Assembly (NCBI GenBank): GCA_030323885.1
Contig: CM059197.1
Span: 35,333,484-35,397,483 of the forward strand
DNA from: Branchipolynoe longqiensis
Lineage: Eukaryota > Annelida > Polychaeta > Phyllodocida > Polynoidae
Direction of reading: 5' to 3'
Length of the DNA: 64,000 nt
Shown here: positions 44,291 to 55,458 of the stretch, piece by piece
Position numbering within the stretch: position 1 is the first letter of the stretch
Layout: each line of letters begins with the position of its first letter
Translations under genes and position numbers: made by a program
Notes under the pieces: model-generated
Seen by the model: only the letters and a program-made list of their open reading frames with translations
Told to the model about the DNA's origin: nothing
Database searches by the model: none

Positions 44291-44445
44291 TTGAGGTAGA
44301 AATTTTCTCTTGAAAATATTCCGGTGATGATCATCAGATTATGCAACTTGAATGGGAGAGTAGCAGAGACCTGGGTTCGATTGTCAGTCTGGGCAGCCAT
44401 CATAACATGGACTGAAAATGTAGGATGGTTGGAGTTTCAGCTTTT

Positions 44446-44688
44446 CTAACTATCAGTATGACATCTTTGTTTATGCACGTGATAACCTTCACCTGGTGGC
44501 ATAAAGGTCACAGGAAGGTCATCGCTGAATGTCATTCCACCGCAGTCATGAGTTCCACTCGCCAAGCATGACTCAATATCTGCTTGGAGAGTGCATGCAT
44601 GGCGATAGACTACATCACGGTTCCAGCGGCGCGGTGCATTGTGGGATGCATCAGAGCAAAACAAACACGCGAGAAGCACATGGCACAT
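44446..44688 (-). CDS. Possible first coding exon of a small secreted protein
   Basis: An 80-codon frame on - starts with a hydrophobic, signal-peptide-like stretch (MCHVLLACLFCSDASHN). It continues with spaced cysteines (HACTLQADIESCLASG, HDCGGM) and lies outside every repeat family I found. A donor-like CACCAG/GTGAAG near codon 67 would end the exon before the stop. I see no matching downstream exon and do not recognise a family. It may equally be a chance frame. Confidence 0.3.
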   Translation of the reverse strand: MCHVLLACLFCSDASHNAPRRWNRDVVYRHACTLQADIESCLASGTHDCGGMTFSDDLPVTFMPPGEGYHVHKQRCHTDS

Positions 44689-45204
44689 GCTAATACACTG
44701 GGTGCAGCTATGAAATGTGCTAGTTTCAGCTCATCTCAGCTCTTGTTTGAAACATAGAATACCAACTAAAAATATATATATATATAATAAATTAAGATAT
44801 TAATCTTTTATCCAGCATTGCATTTTCATCACATCTTATGCCATGTGCATTTAGATTTAGACAAATCTGGGCACTCAGATTGGTGTTAGAGCCATAGACA
44901 GAGTCAGTTTTACTTATTTTATTCATGTTTTTATTTATATCCTATGGTTAGTGACATATGTAGAACTAGAAAATGAGTAGGGTTAATCAGATATTAGTTA
45001 TATATTTCTCTGATACAAGTGTATGTTGACACATTTAGAACAAGAATTAATAATGGTGATGTGGATATCACTGATTGTTTTGTGTGGAATTGTATGTTTC
45101 TTAGCTCAAAATGTTTAACTATGGCTAGTTTTGTCTTAGCTATATTCATCAGCTCATTATATTGCATGTGTGCATACATGTTTATGCCAAATTGTTATGT
45201 ATTT
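44689..45204. other. AT-rich single-copy stretch
   Basis: A TA run lies at 44772-44787. The frame at 45019-45321 extends into the repeat fragment that follows and is not convincing. Confidence 0.35.
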
Positions 45205-45310
45205 CTATTTATTTTGAATAAAATGCCAGTTTTGCCCTACGCGTATTGGCAAACTCAATGGCCGTATGCCTTTGCTTTGCTCCTGGCGCCGTTTTCAGCG
45301 CATGCGCAGT
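45205..45310 (+). mobile_element. Fragment of a satellite-unit element (E1-like right end)
   Basis: ATTTTGAATAAAATGCCAGT, TTGCCCTACGCGTATTGGCA and AACTCAATGGCCGTATGCCT correspond to the end of the 204-bp unit plus the outer segment seen at the right of E1 (14300-14370). Confidence 0.55.
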
Positions 45311-45527
45311 CGGAACCGTGATGTAGTCTATTGTGTGCGTGCCATTCTGGGAATCAGTCTCCAAGCGGGTAAAGCTGCCTTATTTGCCAATGCTAAAGTA
45401 ACATAGAAGCAACATTATGGGAGGAGAGTGACGAGTTGCTCTGGTTCCCCTGCGGTCACGTGATTAACTAACCACTTCTGGACATCTGCCATGACCAATA
45501 TACATAGCACATGCTGGGTACAGATAG

Positions 45528-45716
45528 GAGCGGGACGTAGCTCAGGCGATAGAGTGTCCACCTGTAAAGCTGTCGGTCTTCTCAGTGGATCTATTTGCAG
45601 TTTGGGCTATTTTCCGTTCTAACTAGTGGTCCACAACTGGTTCATCAAAGGTGGTAGTATGTGCTGTCCTGTATGTGGGAAAGTGCATATAAAAGACCCT
45701 TTGCTGCTTATATTAT
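45528..45716 (+). repeat. V-SINE (RUDI-like), 5' part
   Basis: Head GCGGGACGTAGCTCAGGCGA, then TGGTCCACAACTGGTTCATC and GTGCATATAAAAGACCCTTT. The 3' half is missing. Confidence 0.75.
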
Positions 45717-45820
45717 CAAAGATTCTACTATGCATACTGTATACTACTAGTACTAGTAGTAGCATCTTTGGTGTCATATTCACGGCAATGTGAAGGTTGG
45801 GTTTGGTTGTGGGTGGGTTA

Positions 45821-46549
45821 AGGGGCTGTCACATTACGATGTATCACGCCAACGTACGCCGACATATGTGATTTTTGCCAGCTATGTCGGGATACATCGT
45901 TATGTATTACGTGTGTGTTAGGCGCTCGTTGGTATACGTCAATGTATATCGACTTTCATCGAGATACGGCGTTGTGCGTCAGGGGGTCGCCAAAGTTTTG
46001 TGCATGCACAAAACTTTCGACATACAACAACGTTTGACAACGTGTGGATTTTACATCGGCCGTACATTATGTATACGTTAGGCATACGTCGATGTACATT
46101 AGATGCACGTTAGACAAATGTTGTTCGCTACGTTGCACTACATTGCACTATGTTGTACTACATTGACCTACATTAAAGGCAGTGGGAACATACAGCTCGC
46201 ATACTGACAACATATGGATAACATACATCTAACATACATCTAACATATGTCTAACATATGTTTAGCATTTCTCCAGAGTGTCTTGATACATGTAACATAT
46301 GAGGCGTAGTTCTGGCAATTGAATAACGTATATAACGCTCACCGGCGTTCTGCAAATGTACCATGAGCGTAATTCAAGCATTTTTTGCCCAGAAGCACGT
46401 TAGCCATATGTTGGTCATACATTGGCCGTATGGTATGTATACATAAAAGTTTTCCCCCCGCGCCAACAAGTTTGACGCTTATCGATGTAAAAAGTGATTT
46501 TAAGCGTTGGCTGCGCACTTGCGAGATACGTCGTAATGTGACAGGGCCT
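45821..46549. mobile_element. Harbinger-like MITE H8
   Basis: Inverted ends AGGGGCTGTCACATTACGA and TCGTAATGTGACAGGGCCT, flanked by TTA on both sides (45818-45820, 46550-46552). The interior is rich in ATACGTC/ACATATG words. It has the best-preserved ends of the H1 group. Confidence 0.85.
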
Positions 46550-46715
46550 TTAGGAAGCTGACGTGTGTGGGAGGTAACTATATGTAGCTTTATTCAGCAG
46601 AACATGTCATTTGTGAATGTTGAAGCACAGGTCTTCCGGTCATAAGTCGTGACAGTTACTTACACAAATCTGTTTGATGTTGATTAATAAATTACGTAAC
46701 TGACATTTTTTTTCT

Positions 46716-47205
46716 CTTGAAGATTTATACTGCCTATTATGGATAAGTTTGAATAGACTTGTTTTTACCATTAGACAGTTTGTCGATAGAAATCCAGAGC
46801 CTACACTTTTACCGACCCAAGGAATTGAAAAAAAGAATCCTCCCACACTGTTATGTATGTTTCGAGGCACGGCGGGCCGGGAACCAGTGTCACAGGCGAC
46901 CAGCGTAGACTGGCGTGAAGGGTAATAAAGCATTGCATAACTAGACGTCACCATGTGCAGTCTTCCTGAGTTCTAACTTTATATGGTGTAGGATGTGGGG
47001 TTCCTGAGTTCTTACTTTACACACACCATATAGACAAGGTATGAGAGCAACTGGCCTTTGATGACGCTGTAAGTTATACACAGAAATCCAAATTGGCAGA
47101 GGTGGGGGGGCATGAGGAATCGGACCACCGACCTTCAGATTAGGTGTGCGACCTAGAAAAAAGTCAGACACTCTAACCACTTCACCACAGAGAACACCAC
47201 TTATG
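46716..47205 (-). repeat. SINE-B copy with a 160-bp insertion
   Basis: The tail side (TTGAAGATTTATACTGCCTA) and head side (CTCTAACCACTTCACCACAG on +) are both present. About 46857-47020 between them has no counterpart in the other SINE-B copies. Confidence 0.65.
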
Positions 47206-47332
47206 GCATGGTGTATGGAAATGTGAGAAGTGCTGGCGAGGTTGCATTGTAATACAATTTGTATGCCTGTTGCTTTAGATCAGTACATTTAATTGTTTGT
47301 TTTACATACTATAGACGCGTGGTAATATAGTG

Positions 47333-47610
47333 GATGTTTACATCCTGGCAACATCTAAGGTCATGTTAGGACAGGCACTGACTTCTGACAGTACACACTC
47401 ATGGCAACTTTATAGTGCTGCCCCACTCGGAGGCCAGACTGCCAGCACCATGACCCAATTTCCCACTCAGTCACACATTATCCTGATATTGAGCTAACCA
47501 GTCCCTTGCCCTATCCTAGTAATACCAAGCACCAGGCTAGATAGTGACAAGTATCAATTTTGTAAGTCATTGGTTGGACTCGATCGAGATTCAAACTCCT
47601 GACCTTCCAT
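47333..47610 (-). repeat. SINE-A copy
   Basis: On - it runs from a degraded head (AGTTTGAATCTCGATCGAGT) to the tail GATGTTGCCAGGATGTAAAC. Confidence 0.75.
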
Positions 47611-47639
47611 ACCGTTAAAACTTTATTATTTAAGTTCTT

Positions 47640-47715
47640 CACTCAAAACAATCATAATTATATGCTTTGGTTTTGACAAATTAATGTTTTCATCGGATTA
47701 GGCAACTTTAAAGTG
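47640..47715. mobile_element. M3 MITE end fragment
   Basis: TTTTCATCGGATTAGGCAACTTTAAAG preceded by a TTTGGTTTTGACAAATT segment matches the right end of M3. Confidence 0.45.
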
Positions 47716-48060
47716 GTATCTCTGATATATATATAACTATATCATGACAGTCCAGCATTGGCCATATTTAATGACGCAATTAACACAACTATTGAAGGAC
47801 CGGGTTATTACTTCTAGGAAGCCAATTATTTGAACCGGAAAAAAAACATAAGTAATTATTTTCTCAAGGGTGTTTGCCTGTCGATCAGATATTGTTGCTA
47901 CAAACTTTAATCTAAAGTCAATTGCTGCGTGCAAACACTCGCTGCTTATGAGCAGGCCGTGGTGGTGGTTATCTTGACTTCGGGGGTGTTTGTAACCTTA
48001 CGACGGTTACCGGCTGCAGAACTGCAGCAATATAGAGAGGCATCGATAAATCAGTCCAAT
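47716..48060. other. Single-copy stretch
   Basis: No gene or RNA is seen. It may include the far end of the dispersed repeat that follows. Confidence 0.3.
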
Positions 48061-48585
48061 CTTTGGTTGAAGATTAATCTTCTGGTGGGATGGTTTTAGA
48101 AGCTGGGGATGTCTTTACAACAATTAAACGATGAATCGTTGGGGTGGCCCCGAATCACTCTGGTCTGGTGGTAGCACAGCACTCATATCCAGTAGACAGT
48201 AGCAGCAAGGGTTTAGGAGGAATGGACGGGTAAAGGTGGGTCCAGCGGTTCCAGCAACAAGAACAAAGCGAGAGAAATGATAAGATAAAGGGTCCCACCC
48301 AAGCAAACAACTCCCTTGATCAAGGGGAGAAGTAAGCCTGGAAGAAAAAAAAAGGGTAGAGTATAGGAAAGAGAAATGAGAGTTGAGTCAAAGGACTGTG
48401 TCTATTTGCTCTATGGTGACCAGCCGGTGAGCCAAAGACACAGACAGAGTAAGAGTAGAAAGTGAAATGCTGGCGGGCTCCCCCTCCTGGAACTCTTTTC
48501 AGACAATATCAAGGAGGAGCAAGGCCAGCAGAGAGGATATAGAGAGAGGTGTGGACGAAGTGCGTTCCGGATAGCAAGTGTGGTG
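48061..48585 (-). repeat. Dispersed repeat R1, copy 1
   Basis: On - this segment matches 63481-64000 on + over at least 500 bases (CTTGCTATCCGGA, GAGCAAATAGACACAGTCCT, CAACGATTCAT, GATTAATCTTCAACCAAAGA). A weak frame is shared, reading LPPDQSDSGPPQRF here and LPPDRSDLGPPQRF there. Unclassified; it could be part of a retroelement. Confidence 0.6.
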
Positions 48586-48739
48586 GTTGTGGTAGTGGTG
48601 AAGCTGAAGTTGGTGAGGGTTGTAGTGATGGCGGGTGTGGTGGGGGTTTGACGGAGCAGTGCAGTGGATCCAGTGGTTCGGCTGGCCGCCGGTGGTGGCA
48701 CCAGTGTCGGGCGGACTGGTTATATTAGCTTTTGTTTGT

Positions 48740-49275
48740 TTGTTGTTGTTTTACGTCCTAGCAACATCTAAGGCCATATCAGGATGGGTACCGACTTGTG
48801 ACAGTGTGCACTCATGGCGACTTTATAGTGCTGTCCCACTGGGAAACCAGGCCGCCAGGCCCATGACCTGATAGCCCACTCAGTCACATTATCCTGAAAC
48901 TGAGCCAACCAGTCCTTTCCTCAGATGACATTAAAACCACATGAAAGTTTGGTTTAACTGTACTGGAAGTGGCCTGGGGCGACAATTTTGTGTGGATTAA
49001 CCGATACTTTGGATTAACCGACTTTGGTTTAACTAACTTTTTTATATGATAAATGGTAGTATTTTGCCGGGCCGCCGAAAAAAGTTTGGATTAACCGATC
49101 GTTTGGTTTAACGGAGCTTGGTTTAACGGGGTTGTACTGTAATGCCGAAGCCTGGCTTCGTAGCGAAGCGTATACATTGTTATGTTATCGGTTTGACTCG
49201 GCCAGGGTACAAATCCCACGACCTTCCAAAACGGGAAGCGGGTGCTCAACTCATTCGGCCATCCTGTTTGGTTGT
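48740..49275 (-). repeat. SINE-A split by a P2 MITE
   Basis: The tail and body occupy 48740-48924 (TTTTACGTCCTAGCAACATC on +). The head resumes at 49142-49275 (CGGTTTGACTCGGCCAGGGT on +). The gap is the P2 MITE. Confidence 0.7.
48925..49139. mobile_element. TA-duplicating MITE (family P2), left-truncated
   Basis: GAAAGTTTGGTTTAACTG through GGTTTAACGGGGTTGTACTG matches the right two thirds of 26681-27008, ending at a TA. Confidence 0.7.
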
Positions 49276-49764
49276 TGGCGTTAATATTACGTAGATCTTA
49301 TATGTAAGTTTCTGAACTATGTATTTCTAAATACTATGTAAATACTCACATTGATCTGACTAATATTGATCTAGTTATATGACACTACTGTACCATATTG
49401 TTATGGAACGTTTGGGTTTCAGAATTTCATTGTGTTACATGGTGCAAATTGTGTATTCAACAGGTATTGTACACCTTATTCTATATACCTTTTGTGTAAA
49501 CAACCCTGAATTGAAAAATGGCTGGAAGATCAGTGCTTCGGCACTGACAAAAGGCTTATCCAGCAGAATAAACATATTTACCCCCAAAAAACAAAAAAAA
49601 CTAGACCATATGCAAGATTTGAATTGGGTAATATTGTCTTTTTTTTTCAACTCAGTATTCACTACACATGTTCTAGCTCCTGTTGGCAATATCCGACTGC
49701 ATATATATGTGGATTATATAAGAATTATATAAATCTAAATAATCGAAATGTTATACAAAATATC
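49276..49764. other. AT-rich stretch with a conserved hairpin segment
   Basis: CAGTGCTTCGGCACTG (49531-49546) forms a hairpin with a TTCG loop, followed by CAGCAGAATAAA. Related segments occur at 52950-52998 and 22061-22106. No gene is evident. Confidence 0.4.
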
Positions 49765-49866
49765 CTCCTCCTCCCCCTCCTCCTCTCCCCTTCCTCCTCC
49801 TCCCCCTCCTCCCCCTCCTCCCCCTCCCCCTCCTCCTCCTCCTCCCCATCCTCCCCATCCTCCCCC
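49765..49866. repeat. CCT/CCCCTCCT microsatellite
   Basis: Repeats of CCTCCTCCCC across the interval. Confidence 0.9.
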
Positions 49867-50493
49867 TCTGAAGTCCCTCTCTGTATTCACCTTCATCAAC
49901 TCTTCTCATGGAACCGGTAGCGCCCCCACTTGGCTCCCCACCTCACTACTCGCCTCCAACTGTCTGTCAATCTCTGCTAAAAATGAATCGATGAATATTA
50001 TTTATTATATATATTATGTATATAGTAAATAACAGACTTGTGAGATGAACAGAAGAGAGCAGTGCCCGAGCACTAAACAAAATAGTTTATTTAATGAATC
50101 AATTATATTTACAGCAATAACAAAAGTTCCCTCTCCGTCTTTACTAATAGATCCCCCCCCCCCCCCCCCCCCACCCCAACACATCTGCCCTCGTCCACCA
50201 CAGAGCCTCGCACTCATGCACACTTCCCATCACGGTAAATGACCATTGATTGTGCCCCCGGCTACAAGCGTTCCCTGTTGGCGAGATTGACGCCAGGATC
50301 AAGGTCATGTCCTGCCTCAAAGGCAAGGTCAATCTGAATTGGAAAGTAAAAGGAGAAGATAAAGAGGTCATTCGAATGAAGCACACTGGAGTCTGGGGAA
50401 GTATGCGTGCATAAAAATGGGGGCCATGTATCTGTTGTATATGTAATTATGCGAGTATAAATAACAGGAACATTTCTGTTTTTGTTAATAAAT

Positions 50494-50527
<34 letters not shown>

Positions 50528-50590
50528 TATTTTTAAAGATACGAAACCAGGGATTGCATGCCATCTCTACCCTATTCTGTCTTCACATCC
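49867..50590. other. Single-copy stretch with C and TA runs
   Basis: C homopolymer at about 50152-50172 and TA runs at about 50491-50527. On - an AATAAAC word at about 50086-50092 could be a polyadenylation signal, but no exon can be tied to it. Confidence 0.35.
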
Positions 50591-50605
50591 TGCCAGAAAT
50601 TTATA

Positions 50606-50733
50606 TTCATAGATACATACATTCATACATTCATGCATACATACATAATAAATAATACATACATACATGCATACATGCATACATACAGGCATACATGCAT
50701 ACATGCATACATACATACATAAGTACATACGTA
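50606..50733. repeat. CATA/CATG tetranucleotide array
   Basis: ATACATACATGCATACATGC-type repeats. Confidence 0.9.
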
Positions 50734-50764
50734 CCCTTGTGACCTACCACTGCAATTAATATTA

Positions 50765-51388
50765 AGCCCCAGTCACACCTACCTGGATCAGGGGCTGGAC
50801 GAGCCCCAGACCGTCATCCGGGGTGGTCCGTGGCTCGTCCGTGGCGACCCGCCCTGATCCGTGGCTCGTCCGGCCCCTTCCGGGCTCGGCCCCGGATGTT
50901 TTAAAATGTTTAAAACATCCGGGGCGGTCCGGGGGATTTAGCGATCCGGGCTCAATCCGACATGATCCGGGGGTGGACCGGGGCCAGTCCGGGCTGTTCG
51001 GGGGTGGTCCGGGGCCGTTTTTCCCTGGATGAGCCATGGTTTAACCCGGACCACCCCCGGCCTATCCCGGACTACCCCTGGTGTAGCCACGGACCACTCC
51101 CGGACTGCCCGGATAAGCCACGGATCGGCCCGGACCACTCCCGGATCACTCCCGGCTTGTCCGGGACCAGTCCGTGGCTACACCGGGGAGTCCCGGGGCG
51201 GTCCAGGGCGATCCGGCCTCAGGTCCGGGGCTCATCTGAGAAGGTGTGACTGCGAGGCAAAAAACGACGAAAACAGTGATTTTATCCGGGGGGGCGGTCT
51301 GGGACAGTCCAGGCGATTGGTCCGGGGGTGGTCCGGGGGTGGTTCGGCTCAAAATCCGGGGCTCGTCCGGGTAGGTGTGACTGGGGCT
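50765..51388. mobile_element. Harbinger-like MITE H9
   Basis: Inverted ends AGCCCCAGTCACACCTACC and GGTAGGTGTGACTGGGGCT, flanked by TTA on both sides (50762-50764, 51389-51391). The interior is very GC-rich and built of GGTCCGGGG/CCCCGGACC words with a central ATGTTTTAAAATGTTTAAAACAT hairpin-like core. Open frames inside are compositional. Confidence 0.85.
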
Positions 51389-51391
51389 TTA

Positions 51392-51592
51392 AATTAATAG
51401 GATATGGCTCTGTGTACAGATAATGTGACTGAGTGGGATATCAGGTCATGGTGCTGGTGGCCTGGTGTCCCACTGCGGCAGCACTATATCATTGCCATGA
51501 GTATGCACAGTCACAAGTCGGTACCCGTCCTTATATGACCTTAGATGTTGCCAGGACGTAAAACTCCAACAACCAACCAACCAACATATACA
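51392..51592 (+). repeat. SINE-A, headless copy
   Basis: It runs from AATAGGATATGGCTCTGTGT to GTTGCCAGGACGTAAAACTC with CCAA repeats. Confidence 0.75.
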
Positions 51593-52169
51593 TATTGTTT
51601 CTTTTGATTGATTGATCGCTGATGGTTTAACACCATGTCGGCAGCAAGGGCCATATTCACAGCGATAAGCTAGTGGTAGCTATTCTATCAGTCTTATTAA
51701 ATCACACTCACACGCCTACATTGAAATTTACATGAATTTCCGAAATGGTCAGATCCGTGTCAATTGACAGCAAAAACTAATCTGTGATGCAATTTTGAAG
51801 TGGTAACATTTGTGTCAATTGACAGAACAATTTAACTCACAAAACATAATGTTCCGAAATGGCCAGATCCATGTCAAATGACAGCAACAATGTCACTATT
51901 GACATAGCAGTTTATTGTATAGGAGTGAAAATATTGAGTTATTGATGGTGTTGTATTGAAGTTAAACGTGGCATTATTAACAATCTCTTTGGCATTTCAG
52001 AGAAAAGTTGAATGGGGAAAAAAAGCTGTCATATCGATTGAAGGGAATGGTCTATTACAGTTGTCACCTTGGCAACCATTGGAATCATCCAGCAACTTGT
52101 CACTGCGGCGTACTCGTGTAATTATGCATGCCTATAACTATTGACCTGAGCACACATTAAAGCCTACAT
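51593..52169. other. Stretch with a diverged GTCAATTGACAG repeat
   Basis: Three diverged copies of an AAATGG-CAGATC-GTGTCAATTGACAG unit occur at about 51742-51890. A TTTCAG followed by a 49-codon frame at 51999 looks exon-like but ends in a stop and is unsupported. Confidence 0.35.
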
Positions 52170-52378
52170 TCCGAACCAGTGGTCCACACCTGTGGCATGT
52201 GCTGTCCTGCTTGTGGGAAAGTGCATATAAAAGACCTCTTGCTGCTTATCGGAAAGAGTAGCCTATGTGGCTGCAGCAGGGTTCCTCCAAAGAAATATGT
52301 CAGAATGACCATATGTTTGACGTCCAAAAATTTGATGCACTCTGGAGGCGTCAATCAATTATTTACTGAATAACATTA
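52170..52378 (+). repeat. V-SINE (RUDI-like), head missing
   Basis: ACCAGTGGTCCACACCTGTG, AGTGCATATAAAAGACCTCT, GTCAGAATGACCATATGTTT, with a decayed tail. Confidence 0.8.
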
Positions 52379-52419
52379 AACAAAAAGCCAAGTGAAACCC
52401 AAACAAGAAATAGTTATGT

Positions 52420-52600
52420 ATGGGCGATAATACAGTCACAACAAGGACAGTTGAAACCTGACTTCCGGTGTTTTTCAGCAATTCCTTGACAGTCCTAATC
52501 CTATGGGCGAAAATCTGCGTTATCGTGGAAATTTGCCACCGGTGTATTGATCTCGGTTTGATTTCCATGTTTTTTGCAGGAGACCACTTTCATCCCTGTA
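52420..52600 (+). repeat. Dispersed repeat R2
   Basis: GGGCGATAATACAGTCACAA, AACCTGACTTCC, TGACAGTCCTAATCCTATGG and GAGACCACTTTCATCCCTG are shared with 62290-62435 plus 62995-63090, and in pieces with 22384-22420 and 23690-23712. Unclassified. Confidence 0.55.
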
Positions 52601-53534
52601 TATGTATGTACTTACGTAACTGGGTGGGGTCTGTGAGATGGAAATCATCTATATGCATTCATAGTAATGTAGGATTAAACAATTATTATATATCTAGATA
52701 CATAGACTAGAGCATAGTGATATATATGACACATGATTGTACATGATATACGTCATTCATAAACAAATCGAAACACCTTCTACTCGGTGCTGCTCCCCAT
52801 TTTTGTATGAACCGCAGTGACTGGTGCTATACATTATACAGCAGGAGCCACTCCCTTAATTCTACACGATCGGTGCTGTGACTAATACAGCACTGATCAA
52901 ACTTAGATTATTTAGAATGTCAATTCCAATAGTAAGATGGCCGGAAGACCAGTGCTCCGGCGCTGACAAATGTCATATTCAGATGAATAAATACTTTACC
53001 AAAAAAAAAACTGTGGGTTTCTGAGGGCCATTCCATACGTACAAATTCACATGTAAATAATTCGACAAGTAATGACTGAACAAGGCAGTGCAGGTATCAA
53101 ACAAGTTTTATTTCCAAATTTGGGTGGACAGACACATCCGAGCCTGCGCTATGAGTACAAGTATGTAGTATGGGTGACTGGGCGGAAAGGAAACAGCAGT
53201 GCAGGGTGGATGTGGGGACTGGCTGAGAAGTGCCGATGGCTAGCGGTTGGCCAGCATAATCGCTAGCAGCTGGCCAGCTTATATTTAAAGAAGCACCGAG
53301 GCGTGAAAGTCCACTGCCACAACTATGATGGATGGGGAGAACACTGCCCATCCATCCATGAGTCGATCAGGGCGGCACGGGCGAGTGGTGGGAGTAAGTC
53401 ATTCCCTTCAAATCAAACGCAATGCCAACATTGCGACCAATGGTGAATCGGTCTACACATTTGTCGACACCGGTGTGGTTTCATACATAGATGCACACAA
53501 GTAGCACAGACGAGTGCGGCTTGAGGTCAAGTAC
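52601..53534. other. Mostly single-copy stretch
   Basis: It contains a hairpin segment CAGTGCTCCGGCGCTG at 52950-52965 followed by GATGAATAAA and a short A run (53000-53010), which looks like the 3' end of a retroposed transcript. No coding exon is convincing. Confidence 0.35.
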
Positions 53535-53640
53535 TGTGTGCCTAGATTGTCTAATGGTTAGACTACTAGCCCTGGAATGGTTAGAAACGTGGGTTCAAGT
53601 CCCACTCTAGGCACAATGTTTCCCATTTGCACCCCGCCCC
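53535..53640 (+). repeat. SINE-C head with near-complete tRNA fold
   Basis: At 53538-53614 the ends pair over nine bases (GTGCCTAGA with TCTAGGCAC), a D-arm pairs GTCT with AGAC, an anticodon-like arm pairs TAGCC with GGTTA around CTGGAAT, and the T-arm GTGGG-TTCAAGT-CCCAC is perfect. The 3' flank CAATGTTTCCCATTTGCA matches SINE-C copies. It is therefore called a SINE head, not a functional tRNA gene. Confidence 0.65.
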
Positions 53641-53982
53641 CCCTCCTCCACCCCCACCCCCCACATACCCCATGTCAGCAGCATTCACCTGTAAGTCTAA
53701 GCCAGCTTTAGTGAAGAAAGTCCTATTTTTAGATTTGGAACCAGTTCATTGATATTTTAGGAGGAAATGTTTTTTCCTAAGCCCGCTCCCCTAAACCACT
53801 TAACAAAAAATCTCATTAGCATATGAATGAAATGAGGGCTGTGGGCAGGCACCGCAGTATTTAAATGAATAAATCATAGTTTTTTCTTGCTGCAATGATT
53901 TCCTTATTTATTTGTTCGAACCTACATGGTAGTTGTACCATTCATCCAATCCACCGTTAGGGTTAACGTGGCTGAGCCTCGA
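53641..53982. other. Single-copy stretch
   Basis: No gene or shared repeat is seen. Confidence 0.35.
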
Positions 53983-55009
53983 CCTCTGTGCTAGACACAA
54001 TATACTGCATAGGTATATAAGCAACCTGTACACCTCTGTGTGCTAGACACAATATACTGCATAGGTATATAAGCACCCTGCACACCTGTGTGTGCTAGAC
54101 ACAATATACTACACAGGTATATAGTCAACCTGCACACCTATGTGCTAGACACAATATACTGCATAGGTATATAAGCAACCTGCACACCTCTGTGTTCTAG
54201 ACACAATATACCGCACAGGTATATAAGCAACCTGCACACCTCTGTGTGCTAGACACAATATACTGCACAGTTATATAAGCACCCTGCACACCTCTGTGTG
54301 CTAGACACAATACACTGCACAGGTATATAAGCAACCTGCACACCTCTGTGTTCTAGACACAATATACCGCACAGGTATATAAGCAATCTACACACCTCTG
54401 TGTGCTAGACACAATATACTGCACAGTTATATAAGCACCCTGCACACCTCTGTGTGCTAGACACAATATACTGCACAGGTATATAAGCAACCTGCACACC
54501 TCTGTGTGCTAGACACAATATGCTGCACAGGTATATAAGCAACCTGCACACCTCTGTGTGCTAGACACAATATACTGCACAGGTATATAGTCAACCTGCA
54601 CCCCTGTGTGTGCTAGACACAATAGGCTGCACAGGTATATATAAGCACCCTGCCCACCTCTGTGTGCTAGACACAATATACTGCACAGGTATATAAGCAA
54701 CCTGCACACCTCTGTGTGCTAGACACAATATGCTGCACAGGTATATACACAACCTGCACACATCTGTGTGCTAGACACAATATACTGCACAGGTATATAG
54801 TCAACCTGCACAGCTGTGTGTGCTAGACACAATAGGCTGCACAGGTATATAAGCAATCTACACACCTCTGTGTGCTAGACACAATATACTGCACAGGTAT
54901 ATAAGCAACCTGCACACCTGTGTGCTAGACACAATATGCTGCACAGGTATATACACAACCTGCACACCTCTGTGTGCTAGACACAATATACTGCACAGGT
55001 ATATAATCA
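53983..55009. repeat. 51-52 bp minisatellite with TATATAAG in most units
   Basis: About 20 head-to-tail units of GTGCTAGACACAATATACTG, CACAGGTATATAAGCAACCT and GCACACCTCTGT. Variants (TATATAGTCAACC, TATATACACAACC) recur in an ordered way, which suggests higher-order duplication of pairs or triples. Confidence 0.95.
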
Positions 55010-55109
55010 ATTCATATACCTGCACTACTAATACTATAGCGTGTATCTCGTGCAGGGCAATCGATATCGTGGCGAGTCGGGGGGGGGGGGTGTTCTGTGT
55101 CGGCAGACG

Positions 55110-55300
55110 GCGTGTGTATATATATGTATATAGATATATATATAATGGTATATATATATAGTTATATACATATGTACATATATATGTATTATATATATAT
55201 ATATACTATATTATATATATGATATATTATGCATATTATATATTATCGGACGGTCACGCTGACAGTACTTAAAGTTATATGTGATATATAATATATATAA
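55110..55300. repeat. TA-rich low-complexity tract
   Basis: TATATATG/ATATATAT-type sequence with G-run (about 55079-55090) just upstream. Confidence 0.85.
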
Positions 55301-55458
55301 TATGACTGAGTGGGGTATTGGGTCATAGTGCTGGTGGCCTGATTTCCCAATGTGGCACCACTATAAAGTCTCCATATCTGCGCCATGTCACAAGATGGTA
55401 CCCATCCTGATATGACCGTAGATATTTCTAGGACATAAAACAACAACAAACAAACTCT
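55300..55458 (+). repeat. SINE-A, 3' part
   Basis: GACTGAGTGGGGTATTGGGT to TTTCTAGGACATAAAACAAC. Confidence 0.75.

Noticed and set aside
50762..51397. Several overlapping 60-120 codon frames on both strands
   Set aside because: All inside MITE H9, whose GGTCCGGGG words avoid stop codons.
51999..52144. Exon-like segment after TTTCAG
   Set aside because: A single acceptor-like site without donor, promoter or recognisable protein; the frame ends after 49 codons.
53538..53614. Functional tRNA gene
   Set aside because: The flanking sequence matches SINE-C copies, the anticodon-arm spacing is off and a serine anticodon lacks its long variable arm.
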